From Corynebacterium maris DSM 45190 (GTDB taxonomy: Bacteria > Actinomycetota > Actinomycetes > Mycobacteriales > Mycobacteriaceae): a stretch of 64,000 bases of DNA. The notes below the pieces were generated by a model. That model had not been told where the DNA came from, did not search any database, and saw only the letters and a list, made by a program, of their open reading frames with translations. Below, one piece after another: positions 1 through 9,590 of this stretch. Both the position numbers and the translations under genes were made by a program. The stretch lies in the NCBI RefSeq assembly GCF_000442645.1, contig NC_021915.1:1-64000 (forward strand). The letters are read 5' to 3'. Every line of letters starts with the position of its first letter. The stretch's first letter is position 1.

Positions 1-1641
1 ATGACAGAACAGGCTTCTGAATTGGAGATTGCCTGGCGGGAAGTAGTGGACGGATTGCTGCGCGACTCCGACCGCCCGGACTCCGACGTCCCGACTTTCA
101 GCCACACTCAACGGGCTTTTCTCCAGCTGGCCAAACCCGTCGTCATGGTCGACGGGTACACCGTCCTGTCCACCCCCTACCCGGACGTCAAGCAGGTCAT
201 CGAGGATGAGCTCGGGGAAGTCATCACCGAGGCCCTGACCCGGCGGGCGGGTCGCCCCTGCGTCTTGGCCGTGACCGTCGAACCGCGGGAACAGCAGGCG
301 CCGCCGGCTCAACCGCCCACCCCCGCCCAGCCGCAGACGCCCAAACTCTCGCCGGAGGACATCCCGCCCCGTCCTCACCGCCCCAAACAGGTGGAGGTCC
401 AGCCCCCCGCTCCCCACCAAGAGCAGCTCAACCTCCAGCATTGGCGCGAAAGCCATGCCCCCGCCCAGTTCGACGGACAGCCGTCCACCCCGCCGATGGG
501 GCTCGACGATCTCGCCGCTCAGTACGCCGACCGAACAGAGGCTCCGGCGGCACGGATGAACCAGCAACGGATCCCGCGCGAGACGCCGGTAAAGTCGACG
601 GATCAGGAAAATTCCCTCAACCCGAAGTACACCTTCGAGAACTTCGTGATCGGCTCGTCGAACCGTTTCGCCAACAGCGCGGCCTTCGCCGTCGCCGAAA
701 ACCCCGCCCGCGCCTACAACCCGTTGTTCATCTGGGGCGGTTCCGGCCTGGGCAAGACCCACTTACTGCACGCCGCCGGCAACTACGCCGAGGTGCTGCA
801 GCCGGGCCTGCGCATCAAGTACGTCTCGAGCGAAGAGTTCACCAACGACTACATCAACTCGGTGCGCGACGACCGGCAGGAATCATTCAAGCGGCGCTAC
901 CGCAACCTGGACATCCTCATGGTCGATGACATCCAGTTCCTGGAGGGCAAGGAAGGCACCCAGGAAGAATTTTTCCACACTTTCAACGCGTTGCACCAGG
1001 CCAACAAGCAGATCATCCTGTCCTCCGATCGTCCGCCGAAGCAGCTGACCACCCTGGAGGACCGGCTGCGCACCCGCTTCGAAGGCGGTCTGATCACCGA
1101 CGTCCAGCCGCCGGACCTGGAAACCCGCATCGCGATTTTAGAGAAGAAGGCCTCCGCCGACGACACCCACGTCGACCGGCAGGTCCTCGAACTCATCGCC
1201 TCCCGGTTCGAATCCTCCATCCGTGAGCTCGAGGGCGCGCTGATCCGCGTGTCCGCCTATTCCTCGTTGATCGACGAGCCGATCACCATGGAAATCGCAG
1301 AAGTGGCGCTGCGCGACATCCTCCCCGACGCCGACGACGTCGAGATCACCGCCGCGTTGATCAAGGAAAAGACCGCGGAGTACTTCGACATCAGCCTGGA
1401 TGTGCTCACCGGCGCCGGCAAGACCCGCGCCGTCGCGCACGCGCGTCAGTTGGCGATGTATCTCTGCCGGGAGCTGACTGACCTGTCGTTGCCGAAGATC
1501 GGCCAGGAATTCGGAGGCAAAGACCACACCACGGTCATGTACGCCGACCGCAAAATCCGTAAGGAAATGACGGAAAAGCGGGACACCTACGACGAGATCC
1601 AGGCGTTGACTCAGCAGATCAAGAGCGCCAATCGTTTTTAG
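1..1641 (+). CDS. dnaA: Chromosomal replication initiator protein DnaA
   Basis: The 546-residue protein binds DnaA boxes at the origin and opens the duplex. A weakly conserved N-terminal domain (about 1-90) is followed by a long Pro/Gln-rich linker (about 95-200). The AAA+ domain has Walker A GGSGLGKT at 246-253 and Walker B with the DDIQFLEGK segment near 309. The C-terminal helix-turn-helix carries the DnaA signature GGKDHTTVMYADRKI. The protein is somewhat longer than the usual 450-500 residues because of the linker, as is common in actinobacteria. It starts at base 1 of the window, so its promoter lies outside. It is followed by a strong terminator and by the DnaA-box region. Confidence 0.98.
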   Translation: MTEQASELEIAWREVVDGLLRDSDRPDSDVPTFSHTQRAFLQLAKPVVMVDGYTVLSTPYPDVKQVIEDELGEVITEALTRRAGRPCVLAVTVEPREQQAPPAQPPTPAQPQTPKLSPEDIPPRPHRPKQVEVQPPAPHQEQLNLQHWRESHAPAQFDGQPSTPPMGLDDLAAQYADRTEAPAARMNQQRIPRETPVKSTDQENSLNPKYTFENFVIGSSNRFANSAAFAVAENPARAYNPLFIWGGSGLGKTHLLHAAGNYAEVLQPGLRIKYVSSEEFTNDYINSVRDDRQESFKRRYRNLDILMVDDIQFLEGKEGTQEEFFHTFNALHQANKQIILSSDRPPKQLTTLEDRLRTRFEGGLITDVQPPDLETRIAILEKKASADDTHVDRQVLELIASRFESSIRELEGALIRVSAYSSLIDEPITMEIAEVALRDILPDADDVEITAALIKEKTAEYFDISLDVLTGAGKTRAVAHARQLAMYLCRELTDLSLPKIGQEFGGKDHTTVMYADRKIRKEMTEKRDTYDEIQALTQQIKSANRF

Positions 1642-1660
1642 CTGCGACTCACGTCGTTGC

Positions 1661-1702
1661 AATCGGCCTTTCCTGCCACCCAGGAAAGGCCGATTTTCGT
1701 TT
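1661..1702 (+). terminator. Rho-independent terminator after dnaA
   Basis: A 15-bp perfect stem (1661-1675 with 1681-1695) around a CCACC loop is followed by TTTTCGTTT. It sits 20 bp after the dnaA stop and separates dnaA transcription from the origin region. Confidence 0.9.
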
Positions 1703-1704
1703 AT

Positions 1705-2290
1705 CCGGCCCACAAGTTATCCACAACAGTGTAATTACAACGCTGTAATTCAATGAAGTTGGTCACCTTCCTCTGGTGGCGAGAAATCCGGCACCCTGTG
1801 GAGAACCCCCGGAAAGATGTGCAAAGAAAGTGGATAAAAGCCGCTCTGGTGTGGAAGAATAAGGGGCGTAGAAAGTTATCCACAAGATCCGCGATTCATC
1901 CACAGTCGATCCACAGGCCCGCCCACACGATGCTTTTCTGGTCCAGCCACAATCGATGACCACTTATCCACAGATTGCACAGAGCCTATTGTTGTTACCA
2001 GTCCCTTACTTGTAATTCGTTTAAGAGAAAAGGGATGTGTGGAGAGTTTCGCCGGGCACCCCCGAAAAACCGTCCCGACATATGGGATTGGGCGAAACTA
2101 GACCAATTAGACCTTTTCCTAAGGTCCACGGTGATGGCCTACGCTCGAATCCGAGCGTCCCTTCGTATCTCCGAGGGGCCTAAGCTAGTTTTGTACGATC
2201 ACCCGTTTCCCCGACTGGGGCACTGTCCCGAGTTCTGCGTGCGCGGAACTGTCGGGGACAATGGAATTACACATTTTTGCGATTGATGCG
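1705..2290. other. oriC: Chromosome replication origin region (oriC), dnaA-dnaN intergenic
   Basis: About 600 bp without a credible gene between dnaA and dnaN. Perfect DnaA boxes (TTATCCACA) occur at 1717-1725, 1876-1884 and 1964-1972. Single-mismatch copies lie at 1797-1805 and 1829-1837 (reverse strand) and at 1896-1904; a two-mismatch copy is at 1907-1915. The stretch from about 1975 to 2035 is AT-rich and could be the unwinding element. The right part (2100-2307) should also hold the dnaN promoter. The position between dnaA and dnaN is the classic bacterial origin context. The exact unwinding site is inferred. Confidence 0.9.
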
Positions 2291-2307
2291 AGGAGCCGAG
2301 GAAAAGC

Positions 2308-3498
2308 ATGGACTCACAAGCAGTGTCGTTCCGCGTAGCTAGGGACGACCTGGCCAATGCCGTTGCCTGGGTGGCACGGAGTTTGCCCACTAAGGCCACC
2401 CAGCCGGTTCTACGCGCCATGCTGATCACGGCCACGGACACGGGCCTCGAGCTCGCGGGCTTCGACTACGAAATTTCCACCAAGGTGCGCATCCCCGCCG
2501 AGATCTCCGAGCCGGGCACCATCGCCGTCGCCGGGCGTCTCATCGCGGAGATCGTCAACACCCTGCCGAACAAGCCGGTCGACCTGCAGGTCGAGGGCAC
2601 GAAGGTGCTGCTTTCCTGTAGTTCCTCGCGTTTCGAGCTGCCGCTGATCCCGCTGGACGACTACCCGCAGCTGCCGGAACTCCCCGAGGTCACCGGCACC
2701 GCGGATCCGGCGTTGTTCGCGGAGGCCGTCACTCAGGTCGCCGCCGCGGCCGGCAAGGATGACACGCTGCCGATGCTCACCGGCGTCCACATCGACATCC
2801 AGGGCTCGGAAGTGCACCTGGCCGCCACCGACCGGTTCCGTCTGGCGCTGCGTTCCTTCGAATGGGATCCGGCCACGCCTTCCGTCGAGGCCAAGCTCCT
2901 GGTGCCGGCGAAATCTCTGCTGGACAACGCCCGCACCCTGGACAGCGGTCTGAATGAGCCGATCCAGATCGCGGTGGGCTCCGACGACCAGATTGGCAGC
3001 GACGGGCTGTTCGGCATGCACGCCGCCAACCGGGAAACGACGACGCGCATGCTCGACGCCGAATTCCCGAACATCCAGCCGCTGCTGCCGAAGACGCACA
3101 CCTCAATGGCGTCCATCGACATCGCTCCGCTGCAGGAGGCGATTCGCCGCGTCAGCCTGGTCACCGACCGCAACGCGCAGATCCGCATGGAGTTCTCCGA
3201 CGGTCAGGTCATCCTCTCCGCCGGCGGCACCAACGACTCCGGCCACGCGGAAGAGTCCTTGCCGTGCTCGTTCACCGGCCGCGACTCGTTGACCATCGCC
3301 TTCAACCCCGGCTACCTGAAGGACGGGTTGGCCGTGGTCAACACCGAGCGCGTGGTCTTCGGCTTCACCGAGCCTTCGCGCCCGGCGATCCTGATCCCCG
3401 AACCGGAGGAGATGCCGGAGGCAGACGACGACGGTGTGTTCCCGACCCCGGACACCCACTTCACTTACCTGCTCATGCCGGTGCGCTTGCCGGGGTAG
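2308..3498 (+). CDS. dnaN: DNA polymerase III beta subunit (sliding clamp)
   Basis: This 396-residue protein forms the ring-shaped dimer that tethers DNA polymerase III to its template and recruits other repair and replication proteins. It has the normal length for three consecutive clamp domains. The C-terminus YLLMPVRLPG matches the conserved clamp ending that contributes to the protein-binding pocket. The ATG at 2308 is preceded by the purine-rich stretch GAGGAAAAG, which supports this start. It follows oriC and precedes recF by 29 bp, the standard actinobacterial order. Confidence 0.97.
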   Translation: MDSQAVSFRVARDDLANAVAWVARSLPTKATQPVLRAMLITATDTGLELAGFDYEISTKVRIPAEISEPGTIAVAGRLIAEIVNTLPNKPVDLQVEGTKVLLSCSSSRFELPLIPLDDYPQLPELPEVTGTADPALFAEAVTQVAAAAGKDDTLPMLTGVHIDIQGSEVHLAATDRFRLALRSFEWDPATPSVEAKLLVPAKSLLDNARTLDSGLNEPIQIAVGSDDQIGSDGLFGMHAANRETTTRMLDAEFPNIQPLLPKTHTSMASIDIAPLQEAIRRVSLVTDRNAQIRMEFSDGQVILSAGGTNDSGHAEESLPCSFTGRDSLTIAFNPGYLKDGLAVVNTERVVFGFTEPSRPAILIPEPEEMPEADDDGVFPTPDTHFTYLLMPVRLPG

Positions 3499-3527
3499 CC
3501 TCCGCGCGCACAGGAAGGTGGGCGTAG

Positions 3528-4784
3528 ATGTATCTTCGACGGCTTGAGCTGCGGGACTTCCGTTCCTGGCCGGAATTGTCGCTGGACCTGAATCCGGGCG
3601 TCACCCTGTTCGTGGGACGCAACGGCTTCGGGAAGACGAACATCGTCGAAGCCGTCGGCTATTCCGCCCACCTGTCCTCGCACCGCGTCAGCCATGACGC
3701 GCCCTTGGTGCGCACCGGGGCGAAAAACGCCCGGGTGTCCGCCACCACGGTCAACCAGGGCAGGGAGCTGACGACGCACCTGCTGATCAAACCGCACGCC
3801 GCGAATCAGGCGCAGATCAACCGCACCAAGTTGAAGACTCCGCGGGAGATGCTCGGCGTGCTGCGCAGCGTGTTGTTTGCGCCGGAGGATCTGGCGCTGG
3901 TGCGCGGGGAGCCCGCCCAGCGGCGCCGCTACCTGGACGATTTGGTGGCGACCCGGACCCCTCGGTTGGCCGGGGTTCGTGCGGACTACGACCGCATCCT
4001 CAAACAACGCAACGCCCTGCTCAAAAGTGCCGGTGGGGCCCTGCGGCGCGGGTACGACGACGCCGACGGGGCCAGCGCTCTGGCCACCCTGGACGTCTGG
4101 GACGGTCAACTTGCGGCCCAAGGCGGAATGCTCGTCGCCGCCCGGCTGGATCTGCTGGATGCTCTGGCCGGCCGCATCGCGGGGGCCTATGCGCGGATCG
4201 CCCCGGAGTCGCGCCCGGCGTCGGTGCACTACGACACGACGCTCGCCGAGGCGCTGCGCACCGTCCTCGGCGATGAGGCCGCCTCCACCCGCGACCCGGC
4301 CGTCTTTGAGTCCGTGCTGCTCACAGAGCTGGCGCGGTTGCGCCCCCGGGAGGTGGAAGCCGGCCGCACCTTGGCAGGCCCGCACCGGGACGACCTGGAG
4401 TTACGCCTCGGCAACCAACCCGCCAAGGGCTTCGCCAGCCACGGTGAGAGCTGGTCTTTCGCGCTGTCGCTGCGGCTGGCGGAGTTCTTCTTGCTCGCCG
4501 ACGAAGGCAGCGAGCCGGTGCTCATCCTGGACGACGTCTTCGCCGAACTCGACGCCCGCCGCCGGGAACAGCTGGTGAAGGTGGCGCAGGACGCCGAGCA
4601 GGTGTTGATCACCGCGGCCGTCGACGACGACCTGCCGGAGAACCTGGCCGGCCGGGTCACCGCGCGTTTCGACGTGGGAATTACCGGAGACGGCGATGAA
4701 CGGACGTCGCGGATGATGACGCCGGAGGAGGTGGAGCAGGGACATGACGCCAGAATCACAGGAACAGAAGGAGCCCGAGACTGA
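3528..4784 (+). CDS. recF: DNA replication/repair protein RecF
   Basis: This 418-residue SMC-like ATPase loads RecA at single-strand gaps through RecFOR. Walker A (GRNGFGKT) lies at residues 30-37. Near residue 330 the Walker B/D-loop segment VLILDDVFAELD is clear, and the ABC-type signature sits just before it. The ATG at 3528 follows the purine-rich GGAAGG. The 3' end overlaps the next gene by 41 bp, suggesting translational coupling. Its length is slightly above the usual 360-400 residues because of an acidic C-terminal tail. Confidence 0.95.
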   Translation: MYLRRLELRDFRSWPELSLDLNPGVTLFVGRNGFGKTNIVEAVGYSAHLSSHRVSHDAPLVRTGAKNARVSATTVNQGRELTTHLLIKPHAANQAQINRTKLKTPREMLGVLRSVLFAPEDLALVRGEPAQRRRYLDDLVATRTPRLAGVRADYDRILKQRNALLKSAGGALRRGYDDADGASALATLDVWDGQLAAQGGMLVAARLDLLDALAGRIAGAYARIAPESRPASVHYDTTLAEALRTVLGDEAASTRDPAVFESVLLTELARLRPREVEAGRTLAGPHRDDLELRLGNQPAKGFASHGESWSFALSLRLAEFFLLADEGSEPVLILDDVFAELDARRREQLVKVAQDAEQVLITAAVDDDLPENLAGRVTARFDVGITGDGDERTSRMMTPEEVEQGHDARITGTEGARD

Positions 4785-5439
4785 CGCGGTCGACGCCGCT
4801 TTCGAGAACATGCGGGAGGTCGCGCGCCGCCGGGGCGGGCGCGTGCCGGATCTGGCGGCGCAGGGCCGGTCGGTGCGCCCGCGCCGCTCCGTCGCCAAGC
4901 CGTTGGCCGCCCGCGACGCCTCCACCAGCGGGGAAGAGGCCGCGGGTCCCGTCATCCCCGGATTTACGCAGTTCGCCGACCTGGCGGGCGCGGACCGGCG
5001 GGCGGTGCTGGGCACCCGAGGTTATTGGCGGGCGGGGAGCCTGGGTCGGCCGAGCGGTCCGGACGGGCGCCGGATGCGGCGCAGTTATTCGGTGCCGCGG
5101 CTGGGCGCGGTGCTGGGCAAGGAGATCGAGGACCGCGGCTGGGAGCACGACCTGGCGGCCGGGTGGGTGACCAATCACTGGGCGGAGCTGGTGGGCGAAA
5201 AGATCGCGCAGCACACCACCATCGAGATGATCAAGGACAAAAAGGTGTTCATCACCTGCGACTCCACCGCCTGGGCGACGAACCTGAAGTACATGCAGCG
5301 CACCATTTTGCAGCAGATCGCCGCGAAGGTGGGCCCGGACGTGATCGTCGCTTTGCGCATCTACGGTCCGCAGACGAAAAGTTGGCGGAAAGGCCCCCTG
5401 CACGTCAAGGGGCGCGGGCCGCGCGACACCTACGGATAA
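4744..5439 (+). CDS. DUF721 (DciA-like) family protein
   Basis: This 231-residue protein has the DUF721/DciA-like fold in its C-terminal half. The segment around WGEVVGEKIAQHT-like residues (here TNHWAELVGEKIAQHT) and the later ADLKYM-like part are typical. DciA proteins help load the replicative helicase in bacteria lacking DnaC. The N-terminal half is basic and Arg/Ala/Gly-rich, so it is probably disordered. The ATG at 4744 overlaps recF and has GAGGTGGAGCAGGG upstream. The recF-DUF721-gyrB order is constant in actinobacteria. The helicase-loading role is inferred from the family, not shown here. Confidence 0.85.
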   Translation: MTPESQEQKEPETDAVDAAFENMREVARRRGGRVPDLAAQGRSVRPRRSVAKPLAARDASTSGEEAAGPVIPGFTQFADLAGADRRAVLGTRGYWRAGSLGRPSGPDGRRMRRSYSVPRLGAVLGKEIEDRGWEHDLAAGWVTNHWAELVGEKIAQHTTIEMIKDKKVFITCDSTAWATNLKYMQRTILQQIAAKVGPDVIVALRIYGPQTKSWRKGPLHVKGRGPRDTYG

Positions 5440-5587
5440 GCGATTTTCGCGACCTGGGGAAATGCCGCCATCGGCGCGAGAATGCGCCTGCAGCGCCCGG
5501 AGTGGCCCTTATGGTAGGTCAACCCTAGGGTGTAGACTGAAACGGTCTAGAATCCATTTCTCCGCAAAAAGGGAGTGCTCGTTTCAC

Positions 5588-7654
5588 GTGGCTACCACTG
5601 AACCCCAATATGACGCTTCATCTATCACGATCCTTGAGGGTCTCGAGGCCGTCCGCAAGCGCCCCGGCATGTACATCGGTTCCACCGGCCCCCGCGGCCT
5701 GCACCACCTGGTGTGGGAGGTCGTCGACAACTCCGTCGATGAGGCGATGGCCGGCCACGCCGACAAGGTGGAGGTGACGCTGCTGGAGGACGGCGGCGTC
5801 GAGGTCGTCGACAACGGCCGAGGCATCCCCGTGGAGATGCACTCGACGGGAGCGCCGACCATCCAGGTCGTCATGACCCAGCTGCACGCCGGCGGCAAGT
5901 TCGACTCCGATTCTTATGCCGTCTCCGGCGGCCTGCACGGCGTGGGCATCTCCGTGGTCAACGCCCTGTCCACGCGCGTCGAGGCGCACATCAAGCGCAG
6001 CGGCAAGCACTGGTACCAGAATTTCAACAATTCGCTGCCGGAAGACCTGATCGAGGGCGAAAACGCCCGCGGTTCCGGCACCTCGATCAAGTTCTGGCCG
6101 GACGAGGAGATCTTCGAGACGGTCGACTTCGACTGGGACACCATTTCCAAGCGCCTGCAGGAGATGGCTTTCCTGAACAAGGGCCTGACCATCGTGCTCA
6201 AGGACCAGCGCAAGGTCTCGGAGAAGGAACTCGAGCTGGAGGCACTGGCCGAAGGCGGCGACACCGCCCTGCCGGTGGAGGGCGACAGCTTCGACGACGC
6301 CGCCATCGAGGCCCCGAGCGAGGACTCCGAGGCGCAGGCGGAGAAGCCGACCAAGAAGCGCGACCGCACGGTCACCTACCACTACCCGAACGGTCTGATC
6401 GACTACGTCGAGCACCTGAACAAGAACAAGACGGCGATCCACCCGTCGATCATCGCCCTGGACGCCAAGGGCGACGGCCACGAGATCGAGATCGCGATGC
6501 AGTGGAACGCCGGCTTCAAGGAGTCGGTGCACAGCTTCGCCAACACGATCAACACCCACGAGGGCGGCACCCACGAGGAGGGGTTCCGGGCGTCGCTGAC
6601 CACGCTGATGAACCGCTACGCGCGCGACAACAAGCTGCTCAAAGAAAAGGACCCCAACCTCACCGGCGACGACTGCCGCGAGGGGCTGGCCGCGATCATC
6701 TCCGTGCGCGTGGCCGAGCCGCAGTTCGAGGGCCAGACCAAGACCAAGCTGGGCAACACCGAGGTCCGCTCCTTCGTGCAGCGCGCCGTCAACGAGCACC
6801 TGAACTTCTGGTTCGACGCCAACCCGGCGGAGGCGAAGGCCGTGGTCAACAAGGCCGTGGCCTCCTCGCAGGCGCGCATCGCCGCACGTAAGGCGCGCGA
6901 CCTGGTGCGACGCAAGTCCGCCACCGACATGGGCGGGCTGCCCGGCAAGCTCGCCGACTGCCGCACCAAGGACCCGGAGCGCTCCGAGCTGTTCATCGTG
7001 GAGGGCGACTCCGCCGGCGGCTCCGCGAAGCAGGGGCGCGACTCCATGTACCAGGCCATCTTGCCGATCCGCGGCAAGATCCTGAACGTGGAGAAGGCCC
7101 GCATGGACAAGATCCTCAAGAACGCCGAGGTCCAAGCCATCATCACGGCCCTGGGCACCGGCATCCACGAGGAATTCGACATCGCCAAGCTGCGGTATCA
7201 CAAGTTCGTCCTCATGGCCGACGCCGACGTCGACGGCCAGCACATCGCGACGCTGCTGCTGACCCTGGTGTTCCGCTTCATGCCGCAGCTCATCGAGGAA
7301 GGCCACGTCTACCTCGCGAACCCGCCGCTGTACAAGCTGAAGTGGTCGAAGGGCGAGCCCGGCTACGCCTACTCGGATCGGGAGCGCGATGAGCTGCTCG
7401 CGGACGGTCAGGCTGCGGGCCGCAAGATCAACACCGACGACGGCATCCAGCGCTACAAGGGCCTCGGCGAGATGAACCCGAGCGAGCTGTGGGAGACCAC
7501 CCTGAACCCGGAGACGCGCATCCTGCGCCAGGTGGAGCTGCACGACGCGCAGCGCGCCGACGAGCTGTTCTCCATCCTCATGGGCGACGACGTCGCGGCC
7601 CGCCGTTCCTTCATCACCCGCAAGGCCAAGGACGTCCGCTTCTTGGACGTCTAG
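5588..7654 (+). CDS. gyrB: DNA gyrase subunit B
   Basis: This is the ATPase subunit of gyrase, which introduces negative supercoils. I place the start at GTG 5588 (VATTEPQYDASS), because AAAAAGGGAG lies about 10 bp upstream and the frame before it is not gyrase-like. That gives 688 residues. The GHKL ATPase domain shows RPGMYIGSTG and VDNSVDEAMAGH. The TOPRIM metal site shows EGDSAGGSA and DADVDGQHI. An acidic insert rich in Glu/Ala (about residues 215-255) separates two parts of the ATPase/transducer region. Its gyrA partner is 2.5 kb downstream rather than adjacent. Confidence 0.97.
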   Translation: MATTEPQYDASSITILEGLEAVRKRPGMYIGSTGPRGLHHLVWEVVDNSVDEAMAGHADKVEVTLLEDGGVEVVDNGRGIPVEMHSTGAPTIQVVMTQLHAGGKFDSDSYAVSGGLHGVGISVVNALSTRVEAHIKRSGKHWYQNFNNSLPEDLIEGENARGSGTSIKFWPDEEIFETVDFDWDTISKRLQEMAFLNKGLTIVLKDQRKVSEKELELEALAEGGDTALPVEGDSFDDAAIEAPSEDSEAQAEKPTKKRDRTVTYHYPNGLIDYVEHLNKNKTAIHPSIIALDAKGDGHEIEIAMQWNAGFKESVHSFANTINTHEGGTHEEGFRASLTTLMNRYARDNKLLKEKDPNLTGDDCREGLAAIISVRVAEPQFEGQTKTKLGNTEVRSFVQRAVNEHLNFWFDANPAEAKAVVNKAVASSQARIAARKARDLVRRKSATDMGGLPGKLADCRTKDPERSELFIVEGDSAGGSAKQGRDSMYQAILPIRGKILNVEKARMDKILKNAEVQAIITALGTGIHEEFDIAKLRYHKFVLMADADVDGQHIATLLLTLVFRFMPQLIEEGHVYLANPPLYKLKWSKGEPGYAYSDRERDELLADGQAAGRKINTDDGIQRYKGLGEMNPSELWETTLNPETRILRQVELHDAQRADELFSILMGDDVAARRSFITRKAKDVRFLDV

Positions 7655-7672
7655 GCCGCCGACCCTGGTTTT

Positions 7673-7704
7673 CCGCGCCGCCCGTCCATGAACGGGCGGC
7701 GCGG
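7673..7704 (+). terminator. Terminator-like hairpin after gyrB
   Basis: A perfect 13-bp GC stem (7673-7685 with 7692-7704) begins 18 bp after the gyrB stop. No T-tract follows, so termination may be partial. It lies just upstream of the next start at 7718. Confidence 0.6.
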
Positions 7705-7717
7705 TATCCTTGATCCC

Positions 7718-8920
7718 ATGAAAGCCAGGGCAGTGTCCGTCGTCGTTGCCACCGGCCTGCTGGCTGCGGCGGCTCCTTTTCTCCCCGCCGCCGCAGCGCA
7801 GGAGCGGATCTCGGGCGGCGACTCGGTCGCCTCTGCCCCAGAGCTGATCGTCGGTACCGCCGGCGAACCGGAGCGCTACACCCTCGAGGTGGCCGGGCAG
7901 GACTGGCTCTACTTCGACGTCGACATCCCGGTCGGCCAACGCCTGCACGTGGCGTACACCGTGGACCCGAACCGGGCCCCGGACTCGGCGGAGGTCGCCG
8001 GCGAACTCATTGACGCCCGCGGTTATCTCTCCGACTACGACGCCCTGCCGACCGCCAACGAGGACTCCGGGGCGGGCCTGCGCTCGGGTTTTGTGATTTC
8101 TGAGCCGATGAACGCCGCCCACCGCTCCTACGGGCACGACACCCTTCTGCGGCTCGCGCCGACCGGCGGGAATTTTCCCGTGGGGCTGTCCGTGTCGTTG
8201 ATCCCCGAGGTCGTCGACGGCGGGGCGCTGGCCGACGTCGACCGCCCGCCGCTGCGCTACGCGGACGACCTGGACGCCGTGGCGGCGGGGCCGGTGTCCG
8301 AGTCCGCCCCGGGGGAATGGTTCGGGGACGCCGGCGAGTTGACCGGCACCACGCAGCAGCGCATCGAAGCCGGTCAAACGCAGATGTTCCGGGTGCCGCT
8401 CGGCTGGTTGCAGGCCATCGACGCCACTGCCGAGATCCTCGAGCCCGCCGCCGGCGACGGGACGCTGTCTTTCAAGATGTTCAACGCCGCCGAAGAGCAG
8501 CTGACCGTGGTCGGGGAGCGGGAGATCGCCGACGATCACGCCGGTGAGGCTACGTTCGGGCAGCGCTCGCCGGCGCATTACAAAAATCTGGCGGCGAAAA
8601 ATAAATCGCGGACCACCGGCTTTTTGGGTGAGCACGTCTACCTGGCGGTGACGTACACGGGGGTGACGTCGGGGTCGGTGGATTACCGCGTGGCGGTGCA
8701 GCCGCGCGGGGAGGCCGCGGCACCGGGGCCGGTCTTTGATGCGGCGGCCGCGGAAGCGGCGCAGGCCGACGTCGAGCCCGTGGACAAGGAGATGTACTAC
8801 GCCGCGGGCTTCGAGGAGCCCGCCTGGCGGCAGGCGGCGGCGAATCCCTTGTTGTGGGTGGCCGGCGGCGCGGTGTTGTTGGCGCTGATCATCGCAGTGG
8901 TGGCGATCCGGCGCCGTTGA
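7718..8920 (+). CDS. Secreted, C-terminally membrane-anchored protein of unknown function
   Basis: A protein of about 400 residues with an N-terminal signal peptide (KAR, then an Ala/Leu/Val core, ending AAAAQ near residue 25). A large extracellular region follows. A C-terminal transmembrane helix (about 378-397, LLWVAGGAVLLALIIAVVAI) ends in RRR, placing most of the chain outside the membrane. I prefer ATG 7718 over the upstream ATG 7688, because only the former starts directly with the signal peptide and 7688 lies inside the gyrB terminator hairpin. I recognise no catalytic motif. It lies between gyrB and a convergent DUF6918 gene. Confidence 0.75.
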   Translation: MKARAVSVVVATGLLAAAAPFLPAAAAQERISGGDSVASAPELIVGTAGEPERYTLEVAGQDWLYFDVDIPVGQRLHVAYTVDPNRAPDSAEVAGELIDARGYLSDYDALPTANEDSGAGLRSGFVISEPMNAAHRSYGHDTLLRLAPTGGNFPVGLSVSLIPEVVDGGALADVDRPPLRYADDLDAVAAGPVSESAPGEWFGDAGELTGTTQQRIEAGQTQMFRVPLGWLQAIDATAEILEPAAGDGTLSFKMFNAAEEQLTVVGEREIADDHAGEATFGQRSPAHYKNLAAKNKSRTTGFLGEHVYLAVTYTGVTSGSVDYRVAVQPRGEAAAPGPVFDAAAAEAAQADVEPVDKEMYYAAGFEEPAWRQAAANPLLWVAGGAVLLALIIAVVAIRRR

Positions 8921-8925
8921 GGTGA

Positions 8926-9366
8926 TTAGGCCATGTGGCGCTGCAGGGCGTTGGCCAGGCCCGGGACGGCCGGCTCGATGATTTTGGTGGCGCGGCCGCG
9001 CACCGAGTCGTAGATCTTGGCCAGCGCGGAGTTGTCCACCTTGCTGGCGTGTTTGTCGGCGACGCCGAGCAAGGAATTTGCAACCTCTGCGGAGCGCACC
9101 GACACGAAGGCGCCGAAGTCGTCGGAGTCGGAGTCCTGGAAATCTTGCCAGTAGGGCTGGAATTCGCCGAGCACGTCCGGCAGGACGCGGTTGACGGCCT
9201 TGGTGAAGATGTCGGAGTCGAACTTCTTGGCGGCGGCCGCGCCGCCCTTGACCGCCATGCCGGTGATGCCGGACTGCTCGGAAATCACCTGTTCTGCGTG
9301 GCTGGCGAGGTCATCGACGACGGCGGGGCGTTTGTCGTCGGTCAGCAGCTGGGAGAGATCGGACAT
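8926..9366 (-). CDS. DUF6918 family protein
   Basis: A soluble protein of 146 residues starting MSDLSQLLTDDKRP (ATG at 9366; the longer upstream frame is not conserved-looking). The sequence is helical, with the pattern RPAVVDDLASHAEQVISEQSG and a C-terminal segment IIEPAVPGLANALQRHMA, as I recall for DUF6918 proteins of actinobacteria. No function is known. It is convergent with the secreted protein upstream: the two stop codons are 5 bp apart. The frame is GC-rich and normal for the genome. Confidence 0.65.
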   Translation of the reverse strand: MSDLSQLLTDDKRPAVVDDLASHAEQVISEQSGITGMAVKGGAAAAKKFDSDIFTKAVNRVLPDVLGEFQPYWQDFQDSDSDDFGAFVSVRSAEVANSLLGVADKHASKVDNSALAKIYDSVRGRATKIIEPAVPGLANALQRHMA

Positions 9367-9590
9367 GTCGGCCTTTCGGAAGACGGTGGGCGAGGACGTC
9401 CTCAGAGTAATCGGAGAGGGGTGGGCACGAGAAAAGCGATCGTCATTGTTGGGCGCACCGAGGGCCCTGGAATGGGACGATGCGGTCAACGACGACGATC
9501 GCTGAAAGCTGTGATTCTTCCGCCACAGTCACTTGGACAACTGCAATCACAGCAGCCTCAAAAGTAACAGAGTGTGGCCTGCGGGGCCAG
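9367..9590. other. Intergenic region between the DUF6918 gene and the toxin gene
   Basis: About 220 bp, expected to contain the DUF6918 promoter and the 3' end of the toxin transcript. I see no gene or clear terminator. Open frames here have no recognisable features. Confidence 0.5.

Noticed and set aside
5581..5590. GTTTCACGTG at the gyrB start, resembling half a parS site
   Set aside because: Only 10 of the 14 core bases match (the right arm is missing), and the bases are part of the gyrB start region.
5618..8635. A 1005-codon open frame on the minus strand across gyrB and the next gene
   Set aside because: It is antisense to the clear gyrB gene, lacks motifs and arises from the GC-rich third codon positions of the real gene.
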